Positions 42,989 to 51,632 are shown, numbered from the stretch's first letter. The stretch is DNA of 64,000 nt from Nocardioides pinisoli (GCF_024199985.1 NZ_JANARS010000001.1:124001-188000); one strand, 5' to 3'. The notes: generated by a model from the sequence alone, not told the origin. Numbers and translations: made by a program.

Positions 42989-45847
42989 TCAGCTGACGAC
43001 GGACCAGCCCTTCCATCCGCGCTCGTGCACCTTGGTGTCCGGGTTCTGGCGGCGGTTGCCACCGCCATTGGAGTCCCCGAACTCCGGGCGCTCACCTAGG
43101 GCGGCGTAGAACTTCGAGTCGCCCATCGGGATGATGTGCTTGTCCTCGATGCACCAGGTGCGGTACTCCTCCCACAGGTCGTGGCGCTCGACGTAGCCCT
43201 TCGGGTCCTTCTTCAGCTTCTCCTTGATGAAGGAGCCCAGGCGGTCGTGGTCGGAGAGCCAGGCTTCGACCAGGCGCACCGACTCGGGGGAGCGGAACGG
43301 CTTGCGGTCGGGCCGGTTGAGGAAGCGGTGCGCGCCCTCGACCATCCACGCCAGGATCGTCTCACGGGCCTCGCGGGTCGCCAGGCGCTGCGGCAGGGTC
43401 GAGTCCGGGTTGGCCACGATCCGCGGGAACCGCGCGATGCACACGCGGCGGCGCATCGAGTTGTCCTGGCCGTCCTTCGGGCCCACCGCAGGCAGGTGGT
43501 TGGTCGTGCAGATGCACGTGGAGCGGACCGGGGAGAGGAACGGGTCACCGAACTTCGGCTCGACCTTCATCGCCGACGCGTCCTGCCAGACCTGCTTGGC
43601 GAGCTTGCCGTTGAGCCGGTCGCCGGGGTTGAACTCATTGACCTCGGTCAGCCGCGACAGGTAGATGCCCGACAGGGTGAACCGGGAGTCCTCGCCGGTG
43701 AGATCGTTCGAGGACAGCGCACCGAGCCACACGGCCGGCATGACCCCGGAGATCGCGCCGGTGAAGGTCGAGATCCCCGCGCCGCCACCGCCGAGCATGA
43801 ACAGCATGGTGTCGAAGCAGCGGCCCATCAGGCCCGCGCCGGCGACCTCCTGGACCATCCGCTCCTTCTCGGCGTCGTGGACCCAAATGATCTGGCCGTT
43901 GGCGTCGCGGACCGGCTCGAAGCCCAGGGACTCGCCCCTGTCGTCGAAGAGCTCGACGGTCTTTTCCGAGACGAAGAACGCCTCACGGAACGCGTCCCAG
44001 TCGTCGTCCTGTGCGCCGGGGACGTAGTCGACATTCGTGACGCCCAGGTTCATCGCGGCCGGGGTGTGCGGGGCGATCGCCTTCGTCTCAAGGTGAAGCA
44101 GGCCCGACGGGGTCGGCAGGTACTCGGCCCACTCCCGCGGCTCCCAGGCGGCCTCGGCCACGATGAGGGACTTGCCCTCGGTGGTCTTCACCGCGCGCTT
44201 GACGGCCGGCTCGATGTTCTTGCGGGCGGTGTAGCGCGCCTTGTCGGTGTCGTCGGAGTCGCCCATGCCCATCACGTTGTTCGCGACGCAGGTCGCCTCG
44301 ATCGTGGCGGCCGACTCGGCGATGTCGATGCCCCAGTGGCCACCAGCGTAGTGGTGGTAGATGCCGCGCTCCTGCGAGGTGTGGATGTAGCGGAACCGGT
44401 CCTTGCGCACCAGCTCGCGCGCCACGGCCTCGGCCAGGCCCTGCACGTCGTTGTCGGGCAGGTGGACGTAGCGGGTGGTGTACTTGCGGCCGTCCAGGGC
44501 GTCGGCCAGCAGGTCACCGAGCCACTGGTGGCCCGGGCGCATCTCGTGCATGGCGGCCGCGATGTCGTCCAAGCCCGCCCCCTTGCCCAGGTACTGCACG
44601 CGTCCCGAGAGCGGGTGCACGACCTGGTCGGGGACGTCGACGACACCAACCCAGGTGGCGCCGGCCTCCAGCAGGGACTCGACCGTCATGATCGTCGCGT
44701 CGTTGCACTGCGGGTTCAGGGCGTGGTCCGAGTCGGGGATCCACAGGATGTGCTCGCCCTCGATGTAGCCGATGGACTTCAGCACGTCCGGGCTCAGCCG
44801 CGGCTTGTGGTCGTTCTCGTTGTTCGGGTTCGACTTGCCCTCGTAGGCCATTGAGATACCGCCGACGGCGACGATGGACAGCACGCCGGCCGGGGTGATG
44901 GAGGCGAGCGCGTCGGCGCGCACCGGGGACTCGATGATCGCGAGGACCTTCGCCTGGTCGTTGACGTGGCGGGCGTCCACGAGCCGGTCCATGGTGGCCT
45001 TGCTGCGGCCGCCGGGGAAGTCGAACTTGTGCTTCTCCTCGATCGGCTTCTTGTCCTTGTCGAGCACTAGCTCGCCGGACTTGTTCTTCTTCTGCGACAC
45101 GCGCTCCTGGTCCTCGGCCCAGCGCACCTGCCAGCCGACGACCTTTCCGTGCACACCGACCCACGGGATGATCAGCCACTCGCGGCCGTTGCCGCCGACC
45201 GCCCAGGTCTGCTGGTCGTTGGTCCACGTGCCGCACCCGTCGGGCGGGGTGGGCAGCGCGCCGGTGCCGGAGCGGTAGCCGCGCGCGGCCGCTACCTTCG
45301 GGTCGACCTTGCGGGCGGCCAGGTAGTCGATCGCCCAGTCGGCGGGCAGCGGCTGGTTGGCGGCCTCGTACGCGGCGACGTAGTCGTCACGGGTGCAGTC
45401 CGGGATGGTCTGCTGGACCGAGCGCAACGCCTGAACCGGGGAGAGGACCTTTGCGGCCTTGCGGGCTCGGACGCGGTCCTTGCCGGACAGCGACCGGTCA
45501 CGCGGCGGGTTCTCGTCGGCGACAGCCGGGGTCGCGTCCGGGACGATGGACAGGGCGGCGGCCAGGGTGTCGAACTCGGAGTCAGCCTCGACCCCGGGGG
45601 CGGCCGGGGCGGCGAAGCTATCGGTGTCGACCTCGTCGAAGTCGAAGTCCACCAGGTCGCTCTCGGTGTCGTCGCCCAGGTCGGGGACCACGTGCAGCTC
45701 GGGGCGCGCGGCGGGGCACGGCTCGGTGGCGGTCGGGGCATCGGTCGGGGTGGCGCCCAGGAGCGAGGCGATGCGGGCCGCGGCCTGCTCGGTGTTCTCG
45801 CCCTTGCGGGGCAGGTAGTCGCTGGGGTCGATGGTCATGTTCGTCAT
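42989..45847 (-). CDS. Primase/SF3-helicase-like replication protein with altered Walker A
   Basis: The 952-aa protein has a variable acidic N terminus, a primase-like/Toprim-like part (about 135-420; YLAARKVDPKVAAARGYRSG, IIPWVGVHGKVVGWQVRW, ILWIPDSDHALN) and a D5/P4-type SF3 helicase region (about 600-900). The P-loop reads GGGGAGISTF, so the Walker A lysine is isoleucine; TTNHLPAVG and RRRVCIARFP follow as usual. It should replicate the element, alone or with host enzymes. Starts at MTNMTIDPSDYL; a second ATG lies 3 codons later. Confidence 0.8.
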   Translation of the reverse strand: MTNMTIDPSDYLPRKGENTEQAAARIASLLGATPTDAPTATEPCPAARPELHVVPDLGDDTESDLVDFDFDEVDTDSFAAPAAPGVEADSEFDTLAAALSIVPDATPAVADENPPRDRSLSGKDRVRARKAAKVLSPVQALRSVQQTIPDCTRDDYVAAYEAANQPLPADWAIDYLAARKVDPKVAAARGYRSGTGALPTPPDGCGTWTNDQQTWAVGGNGREWLIIPWVGVHGKVVGWQVRWAEDQERVSQKKNKSGELVLDKDKKPIEEKHKFDFPGGRSKATMDRLVDARHVNDQAKVLAIIESPVRADALASITPAGVLSIVAVGGISMAYEGKSNPNNENDHKPRLSPDVLKSIGYIEGEHILWIPDSDHALNPQCNDATIMTVESLLEAGATWVGVVDVPDQVVHPLSGRVQYLGKGAGLDDIAAAMHEMRPGHQWLGDLLADALDGRKYTTRYVHLPDNDVQGLAEAVARELVRKDRFRYIHTSQERGIYHHYAGGHWGIDIAESAATIEATCVANNVMGMGDSDDTDKARYTARKNIEPAVKRAVKTTEGKSLIVAEAAWEPREWAEYLPTPSGLLHLETKAIAPHTPAAMNLGVTNVDYVPGAQDDDWDAFREAFFVSEKTVELFDDRGESLGFEPVRDANGQIIWVHDAEKERMVQEVAGAGLMGRCFDTMLFMLGGGGAGISTFTGAISGVMPAVWLGALSSNDLTGEDSRFTLSGIYLSRLTEVNEFNPGDRLNGKLAKQVWQDASAMKVEPKFGDPFLSPVRSTCICTTNHLPAVGPKDGQDNSMRRRVCIARFPRIVANPDSTLPQRLATREARETILAWMVEGAHRFLNRPDRKPFRSPESVRLVEAWLSDHDRLGSFIKEKLKKDPKGYVERHDLWEEYRTWCIEDKHIIPMGDSKFYAALGERPEFGDSNGGGNRRQNPDTKVHERGWKGWSVVS

Positions 45848-45857
45848 GGCTGGTCTC

Positions 45858-46664
45858 TCAGCTCTTGGAGAGGGTCGTGGTCGGGATGAGCGCGGCGGCC
45901 GGGTGGCCGTTCGTGTCGAGCAGGAAGGCGATGACCGGGCGGTCCTCGCGGACGGAGGCGGCCGAGACGACCGCGGTCGGGGCGTGGTACCTGGCCAGTC
46001 GCAGCCAGCGCTGCGTGCCGCCGTACGGGGTGGGGTCGGCCGGGTCGATGTGGATGCGGCGGTTGTCGCCGTCCATGAGCCACAGCGCGTTGCGGATCGT
46101 GTCCTCGGTGCCGACCCCCAGGTGCCACAGCCCGGAGCGGTCCCCGCGCTTGGCGCAGATGTTCCAGGTATCGCGGCGCGGCCAGTCCTGCCCGTTCATC
46201 GACTCGTTGAGCAGGTGCTCGTAGATCGCGGTGAGCCGCCCCGGGCGGGCCTTGTCGGTGCCCTCGTCGCCGTCGGAGCGCAACGCCTTCAGCTTCCAGG
46301 CCCAGGCCTCGACCTCGTGGCCGGTGGGCAGGCGGCGGAAGTCGATGTCGTGCAGGACCTCCACGGAGATGCCGGCGGCGGCCGCCCAGTAGAAGTCCCC
46401 GCCCTCGCGGCTGTTCTCCTCGTAGCGGCGGTACAGGTGCTCGGTGACCGTCTTCGGCGGCTCGGGCGTCTCGGCCTGGCTGGTGACGTAGTCGGGGCCG
46501 AGCGCGGCGTACAGCACGGCGTTGAGCTCCGGGTCGCACTGGCCGTCGAACGCGGCGGCGAGCTGGCCGATGACGGTGGCGAGGATTTCGTCGAAGTTCT
46601 GGTTGTCGCCGAACCGGAGTGCTGTCGACCCGGAGTCGACGGTGTGGTCGGTCACTGCATTCAC
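45858..46664 (-). CDS. Hypothetical protein upstream of the primase
   Basis: The 268-aa soluble protein has no recognised motif; WHLGVGTEDTIRNALWLMDG and the acidic start are typical of its sequence. A GTG at 46664 is the likely start. It ends 10 nt before the primase start in the same direction, so the two are one operon and it may help replication or its control. A two-box motif lies 86 nt upstream. Confidence 0.7.
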   Translation of the reverse strand: MNAVTDHTVDSGSTALRFGDNQNFDEILATVIGQLAAAFDGQCDPELNAVLYAALGPDYVTSQAETPEPPKTVTEHLYRRYEENSREGGDFYWAAAAGISVEVLHDIDFRRLPTGHEVEAWAWKLKALRSDGDEGTDKARPGRLTAIYEHLLNESMNGQDWPRRDTWNICAKRGDRSGLWHLGVGTEDTIRNALWLMDGDNRRIHIDPADPTPYGGTQRWLRLARYHAPTAVVSAASVREDRPVIAFLLDTNGHPAAALIPTTTLSKS

Positions 46665-46750
46665 ATCCTCATGAGAGTGGTCGTTGGTCAGCCGCAGGAG
46701 GGTTCAGGTCCCGCGACGCTTCGCCCAGTGGCGGAGCGGGCATGGCTGGT

Positions 46751-46761
46751 GGTGTGCGGGG
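46751..46761 (-). promoter_or_regulatory. Two-box motif, copy 3 (CCCCGCACACC)
   Basis: 86 nt before the GTG at 46664, with GAGCGC (46772-46777) 10 nt upstream. Likely promoter of the primase operon. Confidence 0.55.
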
Positions 46762-46879
46762 CGCAGGTTCTGCGCTCGGCACGCTGGTCGTTGGTCGTCA
46801 TCACCTGTGCCCGCGACCATCCGTCGGCGGCAGAGGCGTGATCTGGGCGACGGCGCGCATCGGCGGGTGCCAGCCCAGT

Positions 46880-46900
46880 AGGATGTGAGGCACACATCCT
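46880..46900. promoter_or_regulatory. Inverted repeat AGGATGTG-N5-CACATCCT
   Basis: An 8-bp inverted repeat separated by 5 nt, about 216 nt upstream of the primase operon start. It may be an operator. The remaining gap (46665-46970) has the two-box motif and a terminator. Confidence 0.4.
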
Positions 46901-46901
46901 C

Positions 46902-46938
46902 GAAGGCGGAGCCGACCTAGTTCACCGGCTCCGCCTTC
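46902..46938. terminator. 13-bp stem hairpin
   Basis: GAAGGCGGAGCCG pairs with CGGCTCCGCCTTC. It lies 33 nt after the end of the prepilin-like gene at 46971 and probably ends that minus-strand transcript. Confidence 0.65.
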
Positions 46939-46970
46939 GCATGTTCAGAGCCGACGAGCCGAGCTTGGCG

Positions 46971-47471
46971 TCAGAACTTGCCCGCTGCTGCTCCGGTCGA
47001 GATGTGGCCGATCGAGTACTCGACGAAGTCGCCGCCGTCCCACGTGAAGGCCACGTCGGCAGTGCCAAGTCGGTCCGTGTGCGTGTGCACCTCGGGAAGG
47101 ACGACGTCGAAGCCGAGTGCCGCGATCTCAGCGGCAGGACCCTCAGTGGACGACTCGACGACATGTCCGTCGGCGGTTGCCGTCCACACCGTCCGCGTTG
47201 TCTTCCCGTAGGCGTTGGTCGTGTCGAGAGTCAGCCGGTCATCGGTGACGTCCGCGATCACGTCGGCGCTGTTGACCGACTTCCGGATTCGATTCGCCAA
47301 CTCGACGGCACTCGACGTCGTGGCGGCGCGGACATGGGTCTTGGCACCGCCGTCGTTCAGCGCACCGGCGAGCGACATGGCGGCCATCATGAACAGCGCC
47401 CAGACGCTGGCACCGACGAGCACCTCGACGGAAGAGAAGCCTCGCTCGTCGCGGGGTCGGTGGGTCTTCAT
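46971..47471 (-). CDS. Type IV prepilin-like protein
   Basis: The 166-aa protein starts MKTHRPRDERGFSSVEVLVG, a prepilin leader with the Gly-Phe cleavage point and Glu at +5, followed by a hydrophobic helix (about 13-35). The rest is beta-rich, pseudopilin-like. It should be processed by a prepilin peptidase and anchored at the envelope. No peptidase or assembly ATPase is in the window. The ATG at 47471 is chosen because it places the leader first. A GTCACAAGGAC motif lies 85 nt upstream. Confidence 0.8.
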   Translation of the reverse strand: MKTHRPRDERGFSSVEVLVGASVWALFMMAAMSLAGALNDGGAKTHVRAATTSSAVELANRIRKSVNSADVIADVTDDRLTLDTTNAYGKTTRTVWTATADGHVVESSTEGPAAEIAALGFDVVLPEVHTHTDRLGTADVAFTWDGGDFVEYSIGHISTGAAAGKF

Positions 47472-47556
47472 GGTGGCTCTTCTCCTTGGCTCGGTTTGTA
47501 CTGAGTGGGCGGGGGCTTTGAGTTGTGCTCCCCTCACCAGTGCAGCGCACCCTGAT

Positions 47557-47567
47557 GTCCTTGTGAC
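47557..47567 (-). promoter_or_regulatory. GTCACA(A/G)GGAC motif, copy 2
   Basis: Reads GTCACAAGGAC on the coding strand, 85 nt before the prepilin-like gene start. Confidence 0.5.
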
Positions 47568-47660
47568 TGGGCGCGGGTGCGTGACCGGAGGGCTTCGATT
47601 GGATTGAGCCGAGTCGCCGGCATAGCCGCTTGGGGCCGAGTCGGGGTCGAACGTGGAGAC

Positions 47661-48539
47661 TCAGAAGCCGTCGGCGATGAGATCACCGGTGTAGGTCCTC
47701 GGCGGCAGGTCGTTGGCGACGCGCTCGCGGTTGATCCAATCGACATATTCCTGGTCGGTCATCTCGATGTCGACGTCGTCGCAGTCCCACTCGGGCTCCT
47801 CGGGCTCGTTGAACCCGCAGCCGAGGTGGTCGGTCTCGGGGTTGCTCCTGGCGACCGAGTCGATGACATCGGCGATGATCTCGTCGCAGATCTCGTTGGT
47901 GCTGCCGTTCCACCGGCCGTCGGCGAGCTCGCGGCCGAACAGGTCGAGAACCTTGATGGTCAGCCCGAAGCCGACGTACGGCTTGTGGGTGACGACGAGG
48001 CGCGGCGTGCCGTTGACGTCGGAGACGAACCGACCGTGGGTGTAGCGAGGCTCCTCGATCTCGCGCAGGTAGGGCCAGCGCTCGCCGGAGACCACGAGGT
48101 TGCGAGCGGTCTTGAAGGTGATCCGGGTGCCGGGCCACTGCTGCTGGAGGCAGATGGTCGAGCCGGCCGGGATGAAGGTGCGCGTCTCCAGCGGGGCGCG
48201 GACGCCCTGGTAGCCGTTGGAGTAGAGCGCGGAGACGATGTCGGCAGCCTCCCGGGCCTCACGCTTGGTGACCATGAGGTCTAGGCAGCTCCCGGCGGCG
48301 GAGATGCGCTCCTGGGCGTCGGCGGTGTTGGGGTCGCCTGCACTCTGAGGGAGGTGCTGGTCGCCGAGCAGGGCTTGGGCCATCTGCTTGTCGTCGATGC
48401 CGATGGTGAGCATCCAGGTGAGGGCCCGGTGGGCCTGGTGGTCGTTGAGCGCCAGGCGCTCGCCGAGCGGGCGGAGCTTCTTGCCGTGGCGGTGGAGCTG
48501 CGGTGCGTCGGTGAACGAGGTGGTGGGCTGCGTGGTCAT
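47661..48539 (-). CDS. Hypothetical backbone protein
   Basis: The 292-aa soluble protein has no motif I recognise (LALNDHQAHRALTWML, ITFKTARNLVVSGERWPYLR) and an acidic tail. A hairpin leader with AAAGCAGG lies just before the ATG, nearly identical to the leader of the small gene at 49064. It belongs to a run of minus-strand genes (47661-49508) that look like one operon. Confidence 0.65.
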   Translation of the reverse strand: MTTQPTTSFTDAPQLHRHGKKLRPLGERLALNDHQAHRALTWMLTIGIDDKQMAQALLGDQHLPQSAGDPNTADAQERISAAGSCLDLMVTKREAREAADIVSALYSNGYQGVRAPLETRTFIPAGSTICLQQQWPGTRITFKTARNLVVSGERWPYLREIEEPRYTHGRFVSDVNGTPRLVVTHKPYVGFGLTIKVLDLFGRELADGRWNGSTNEICDEIIADVIDSVARSNPETDHLGCGFNEPEEPEWDCDDVDIEMTDQEYVDWINRERVANDLPPRTYTGDLIADGF

Positions 48540-48568
48540 GGTGACCTGCTTTCTGCCGGCGCGGCCGG
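48540..48568 (-). promoter_or_regulatory. Leader hairpin plus ribosome site, copy A
   Basis: On the minus strand GCCGGCCGCGCCGGC is followed by AGAAAGCAGG and then the start of the gene at 48539. The same arrangement is found before the gene at 49064, with one or two changes. Confidence 0.5.
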
Positions 48569-48588
48569 CGCTCGGATGCTGGACTGAG

Positions 48589-48918
48589 TTAGTGGTTGTT
48601 GAGGTAGTCGGACAGGGCCTTCGATCCGTCGCGGGCTGCGCGCTCGTAGGCGGCCGGTCCGTAGGTCTCGGTGCCGCGGAAGATGACGCGTCGTCGCGCG
48701 CCGAGGACCGTGATGGTCAGGCAGGCCGGGTCGGGACGGCCCTGGACGCGCTCGCCGCGACCGGTGCTCGTCCACAGCTGGACCTGGACGCGCTCGCCGG
48801 CGGGCGTGCGGAACGTCTCGGCGTATCGGCCCGGCCGCTGCCACAGGGTGAGCATCTGGCCCTCCAGCCCCAGGCCGCCGGCCTGGGGTGGAAAGCGGAG
48901 AAGCGACGCGGCGCTCAT
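48589..48918 (-). CDS. Small hypothetical protein
   Basis: The 109-aa protein is beta-rich (RVQVQLWTSTGRGERVQG, CLTITVLGARRRVIFRG). The ATG at 48918 has GGAGGGG 8 nt upstream and follows the stop of the 47-aa gene by 2 nt, so the two are coupled. Function unknown. Confidence 0.7.
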   Translation of the reverse strand: MSAASLLRFPPQAGGLGLEGQMLTLWQRPGRYAETFRTPAGERVQVQLWTSTGRGERVQGRPDPACLTITVLGARRRVIFRGTETYGPAAYERAARDGSKALSDYLNNH

Positions 48919-48920
48919 CG

Positions 48921-49064
48921 TCAGCCCCTCCAGCCGAACCGCTTGCCGGCACGGTCCTCCATGCCGGGCAGCGGCATGGGCTCCCAGCCGTGCTCCGGCT
49001 CGTCGCCGAGAAGCCACTCGCCGGGTACCAGGGTGATCTCGCGCTCGGTGCTGGTCTCGTTCAT
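48921..49064 (-). CDS. 47-aa small protein
   Basis: MNETSTEREITLVPGEWL begins a complete 47-codon frame ending in GWRG. It has AGGACCGAGAG before its ATG, a leader hairpin further upstream, and its stop lies 2 nt from the next gene start. These signals support a real gene although it is short. Acidic with several Trp; function unknown. Confidence 0.65.
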   Translation of the reverse strand: MNETSTEREITLVPGEWLLGDEPEHGWEPMPLPGMEDRAGKRFGWRG

Positions 49065-49070
49065 CTCTCG

Positions 49071-49096
49071 GTCCTGCTTTCTGCCGGCGGGGCCGG
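49071..49096 (-). promoter_or_regulatory. Leader hairpin plus ribosome site, copy B
   Basis: On the minus strand GCCGGCCCCGCCGGC and AGAAAGCAGG precede the 47-aa gene. It repeats the leader at 48540-48568. Confidence 0.5.
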
Positions 49097-49134
49097 CTGT
49101 TCTGGTGCTCCTACTACGAGGGGCGTACTGCTTC

Positions 49135-49145
49135 GTCCTTGTGAC
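49135..49145 (-). promoter_or_regulatory. GTCACA(A/G)GGAC motif, copy 3
   Basis: Reads GTCACAAGGAC on the coding strand, 70 nt before the ATG at 49064. Confidence 0.5.
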
Positions 49146-49193
49146 GCCTTGCCTGTGCCGCGCCCACCGGTGGCGGGCAGAGGCGTGACGCCG

Positions 49194-49508
49194 CTACCCA
49201 GGGGGCGCGGCGGCCGGGGTGAGGGTGGCAACGATGTGCTCCCAGACGGCGACGGCATCGGACTCGTCGCGGTATCCGACGTCGAATCCCATCGGCTCGC
49301 CGTCGGTCACGTCGATGAGGGCGACGCGGTGCAGCTCGCCGCCGTCCGGCGTGGCCACCTTGTAGCGGGCGAGCATCTCCTGACTGCCGAGCTTGCGCCC
49401 GCCCGCGAGCTCGTAGGTGTGGCGATGTTCAGGCGAGGCGAGCGCAGCGAGGAGTAGATCGGCTGCCTCGGCCGTCGAGACTTGGCTGTCTGCGTGGATG
49501 GTGGTCAT
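49194..49508 (-). CDS. Small hypothetical protein
   Basis: The 104-aa acidic protein (MTTIHADSQVSTAEAADLLL, ending LTPAAAPPG) has no recognised domain. AAGGAG lies before the ATG. It follows the 268-aa MCKSK-type gene by 35 nt in the same direction. Confidence 0.6.
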   Translation of the reverse strand: MTTIHADSQVSTAEAADLLLAALASPEHRHTYELAGGRKLGSQEMLARYKVATPDGGELHRVALIDVTDGEPMGFDVGYRDESDAVAVWEHIVATLTPAAAPPG

Positions 49509-49543
49509 GTGGTCTCCTTGGTGTCGGTGGTCGTGCGGGATGG

Positions 49544-50350
49544 TCAGACGAGGTGCATGCCGCCCTCGCCCGAGTGAGCGAGGAAGTCGGCGTCGGACAT
49601 GGACTTCGTCCAGGGGGACTCGGCGGCGTCCGGGTCCGTGGCGTCCTGCTCGGCCAGCCACGCCTCGTAGGCGGTCGGGTTGTCGGTCACTGCGCGCACT
49701 CGCGCGAGGCACTCCTCCGCAGCGGCTTTCAGGCCGGCGTCGTCGCGCTGCCACTTCATCGGTTCGGAGCCGTCGAAGCTGGTGACGAGCAGCCACTCGC
49801 GTCCGTTGGCGTCGAGCACGGCGCGGAGGTAGGCCTCGTTCGGGGTGCCGTTCTCCGGCGGCTCAATCGCAGCGACTAGGTGCTCGGGACGGACCCAGTC
49901 GGGTCGCTCCACGACCAGGTTGGCGAGACGCTCACCGGCGCGCTGCCGGGCCGGCCGGACCGTCTCCGTCGCGTAGCGCTCGGCGATCTCCTCGACGGGG
50001 ACGCCCTCATCGCGGGCCATCGCCTGGAACCGCTGAGCCAGCGCGTGCAGGGACAGCGTCGCGCCCTGGTACCTCTGCTGCCAGAGCTCGGCGCGAAGCA
50101 CCGGACCGATGGGGGCGCCAGCGACGACGCCCTTGACGGTGCGGACCGCGTCCACCTCGGCCGCGTACGCACGAGCGCGCATGCGACGCATCCGGGTTGC
50201 GCTCGGCTTCGGCGAGAGCAGTGCCTTGGGCTTCTTGAAGTGCCGCTCTTGCGCGACGTCAGGCGCGAACCGCGGGTGGCTCTCACTGTTGACGTTGAAG
50301 CGGTGGCACTCCGGGCATCGGCGCCCGCCTTCGGCCTTGGACTTGCACAT
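49544..50350 (-). CDS. Hypothetical protein of the MCKSK type
   Basis: The 268-aa protein begins MCKSKAEGGRRCPECHRF, a Cys-rich start seen in many unknown proteins of actinobacterial plasmids and phages. It may bind zinc. A basic helical part (RMRRMRARAYAAEVDA) and an acidic C terminus follow. The ATG at 50350 was chosen to include this start. Both backbone motifs (GTCACAAGGAC and CCCCGCACACC) lie side by side 43-65 nt upstream. Confidence 0.65.
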   Translation of the reverse strand: MCKSKAEGGRRCPECHRFNVNSESHPRFAPDVAQERHFKKPKALLSPKPSATRMRRMRARAYAAEVDAVRTVKGVVAGAPIGPVLRAELWQQRYQGATLSLHALAQRFQAMARDEGVPVEEIAERYATETVRPARQRAGERLANLVVERPDWVRPEHLVAAIEPPENGTPNEAYLRAVLDANGREWLLVTSFDGSEPMKWQRDDAGLKAAAEECLARVRAVTDNPTAYEAWLAEQDATDPDAAESPWTKSMSDADFLAHSGEGGMHLV

Positions 50351-50393
50351 GCTGTGCCCTCTCGTTCGGGACTTTCTGTCTGTCGAACGAGAA

Positions 50394-50404
50394 GGTGTGC
50401 GGGG
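50394..50404 (-). promoter_or_regulatory. Two-box motif, copy 4 (CCCCGCACACC)
   Basis: 43 nt before the ATG at 50350, with GAGATC (50417-50422) 12 nt upstream. It directly adjoins a GTCACAAGGAC copy. Confidence 0.55.
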
Positions 50405-50415
50405 GTCCTTGTGAC
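50405..50415 (-). promoter_or_regulatory. GTCACA(A/G)GGAC motif, copy 4
   Basis: Reads GTCACAAGGAC on the coding strand, 54 nt before the ATG at 50350. It sits between the two boxes of the other motif. Confidence 0.5.
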
Positions 50416-50511
50416 TGATCTCGGGCGTGCGACTGGCGGCCAGCCAGCCGCCTTTCGATCGCCTTCCGCCACCGGCGGCGGGCCGTTGGATCGCGCCTTT
50501 GAATCGAGCGG

Positions 50512-50549
50512 AAAGGTGCTTTCCGGCACCTTTGTGAGAACTATTCTCA
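50512..50549. promoter_or_regulatory. Two adjacent palindromes in a divergent gene gap
   Basis: AAAGGTGC-N6-GCACCTTT (50512-50533) and TGAGAACTATTCTCA (50535-50549) lie side by side 31-68 nt before the gene at 50580. Such pairs are typical operator sites for a dimeric repressor. Confidence 0.55.
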
Positions 50550-50579
50550 ATCGGCCCGAGGGCGTGCACAGTGGGCGTC

Positions 50580-50921
50580 ATGGAGACTCTTACCGCCGCT
50601 GCGGCGGCGATTCGTTACGCGGTCGAGACCGCGACCGTCCCGACCCGCGAGGGGGAAACGCCGCCATGGCTCAAGGAGGAGGTGGTCTTCTCCACCTCTG
50701 CTCGGGACGAGCTCCAGCACACGATCGACACGGCCGGCCGACTCGCATCTGCTACGGACGCATGCGACGCCGAGGTCAGCCACCAAGTGGGGTGCGAGAA
50801 CCTGAGCGCCGCGTTCGCCGCAATCGCGCTGAAGGAGCGGCTGTCGGAGATCTGCCGCCCTCGGCGCCACTATGTGATGGACCGCGACGGCACGCTCCGC
50901 CCGATCGACCCACTGACATGA
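50580..50921 (+). CDS. Small hypothetical helical protein
   Basis: The 113-aa protein (METLTAAAAAIRYAVETA) is helical with two cysteines in the middle and no domain I recognise. It is the first plus-strand gene after the divergent gap with two palindromes, so it is likely to be regulated through them. Confidence 0.6.
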   Translation: METLTAAAAAIRYAVETATVPTREGETPPWLKEEVVFSTSARDELQHTIDTAGRLASATDACDAEVSHQVGCENLSAAFAAIALKERLSEICRPRRHYVMDRDGTLRPIDPLT

Positions 50922-51002
50922 CCCGCGGCTCGCGGGGAGCGAGGGCTTCGAAACAAGCGATCCGTGTGTCTCTGCCGCTGATCGCCGCGGCGCACGCAGA
51001 GG

Positions 51003-51632
51003 ATGGCGTACATGACGGACACGCTCCTGTGGCTCACCGCGATTGGATCAGTCGCGACGGCGCTCTTCACCGCGTTCCTCTGGATCGTCGCGTGGCGCAC
51101 GCTGTCGGGTGCGAAGGATCAGCTCGAACTGCTCACAAAGCAGGCCGTCCGCGAGGGGCGACCCTTCGTGAGCGCCGAGGTGGTTCCCGGCCTGCACGGT
51201 CCTGGTTTCTGGGACTTGATCGTGACGAACACTGGTCGGACCGCGGCACGCGAGATCCGCTTCGACTTCGAGGAATGGACTCCGCAGGACGACAAAGACC
51301 ACATCACTGAGCACCTGCTTGTCTACCTCAACGCGACCCACATGCTCGTGCCCAACGCGCGACACCGGGTGCTGTGGCGCGCGAACGACGATCCGACCAC
51401 CTCGATGACAGCCGCCGGCGTGCCGCCTCGGTTCAACCTCGGAATCTCGTACGAAGATGATCAGAACACCGCATACTCCGATTCGTTCGACTTCGACGTA
51501 GAAGTCATCGGCAGCGTGTCTCCCGCTCCAACCCAAGGGCCGAGGGTTTCGTCTGGCAACGAGAAGGAACTCGCCAACATCGAGCGCGCGCTGAGGACGC
51601 TGAACACGCACGTGGGCGAGCTACGGCGGTGA
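51003..51632 (+). CDS. Membrane-anchored hypothetical protein
   Basis: The 209-aa protein has one N-terminal membrane helix (about 8-31, LLWLTAIGSVATALFTAFLW), a short coiled segment and a beta-rich domain (LIVTNTGRTAAREIRFDF). The ATG at 51003 or 51012 may be used; GAGGATGGCG precedes the second. The function is unknown. Confidence 0.65.
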   Translation: MAYMTDTLLWLTAIGSVATALFTAFLWIVAWRTLSGAKDQLELLTKQAVREGRPFVSAEVVPGLHGPGFWDLIVTNTGRTAAREIRFDFEEWTPQDDKDHITEHLLVYLNATHMLVPNARHRVLWRANDDPTTSMTAAGVPPRFNLGISYEDDQNTAYSDSFDFDVEVIGSVSPAPTQGPRVSSGNEKELANIERALRTLNTHVGELRR

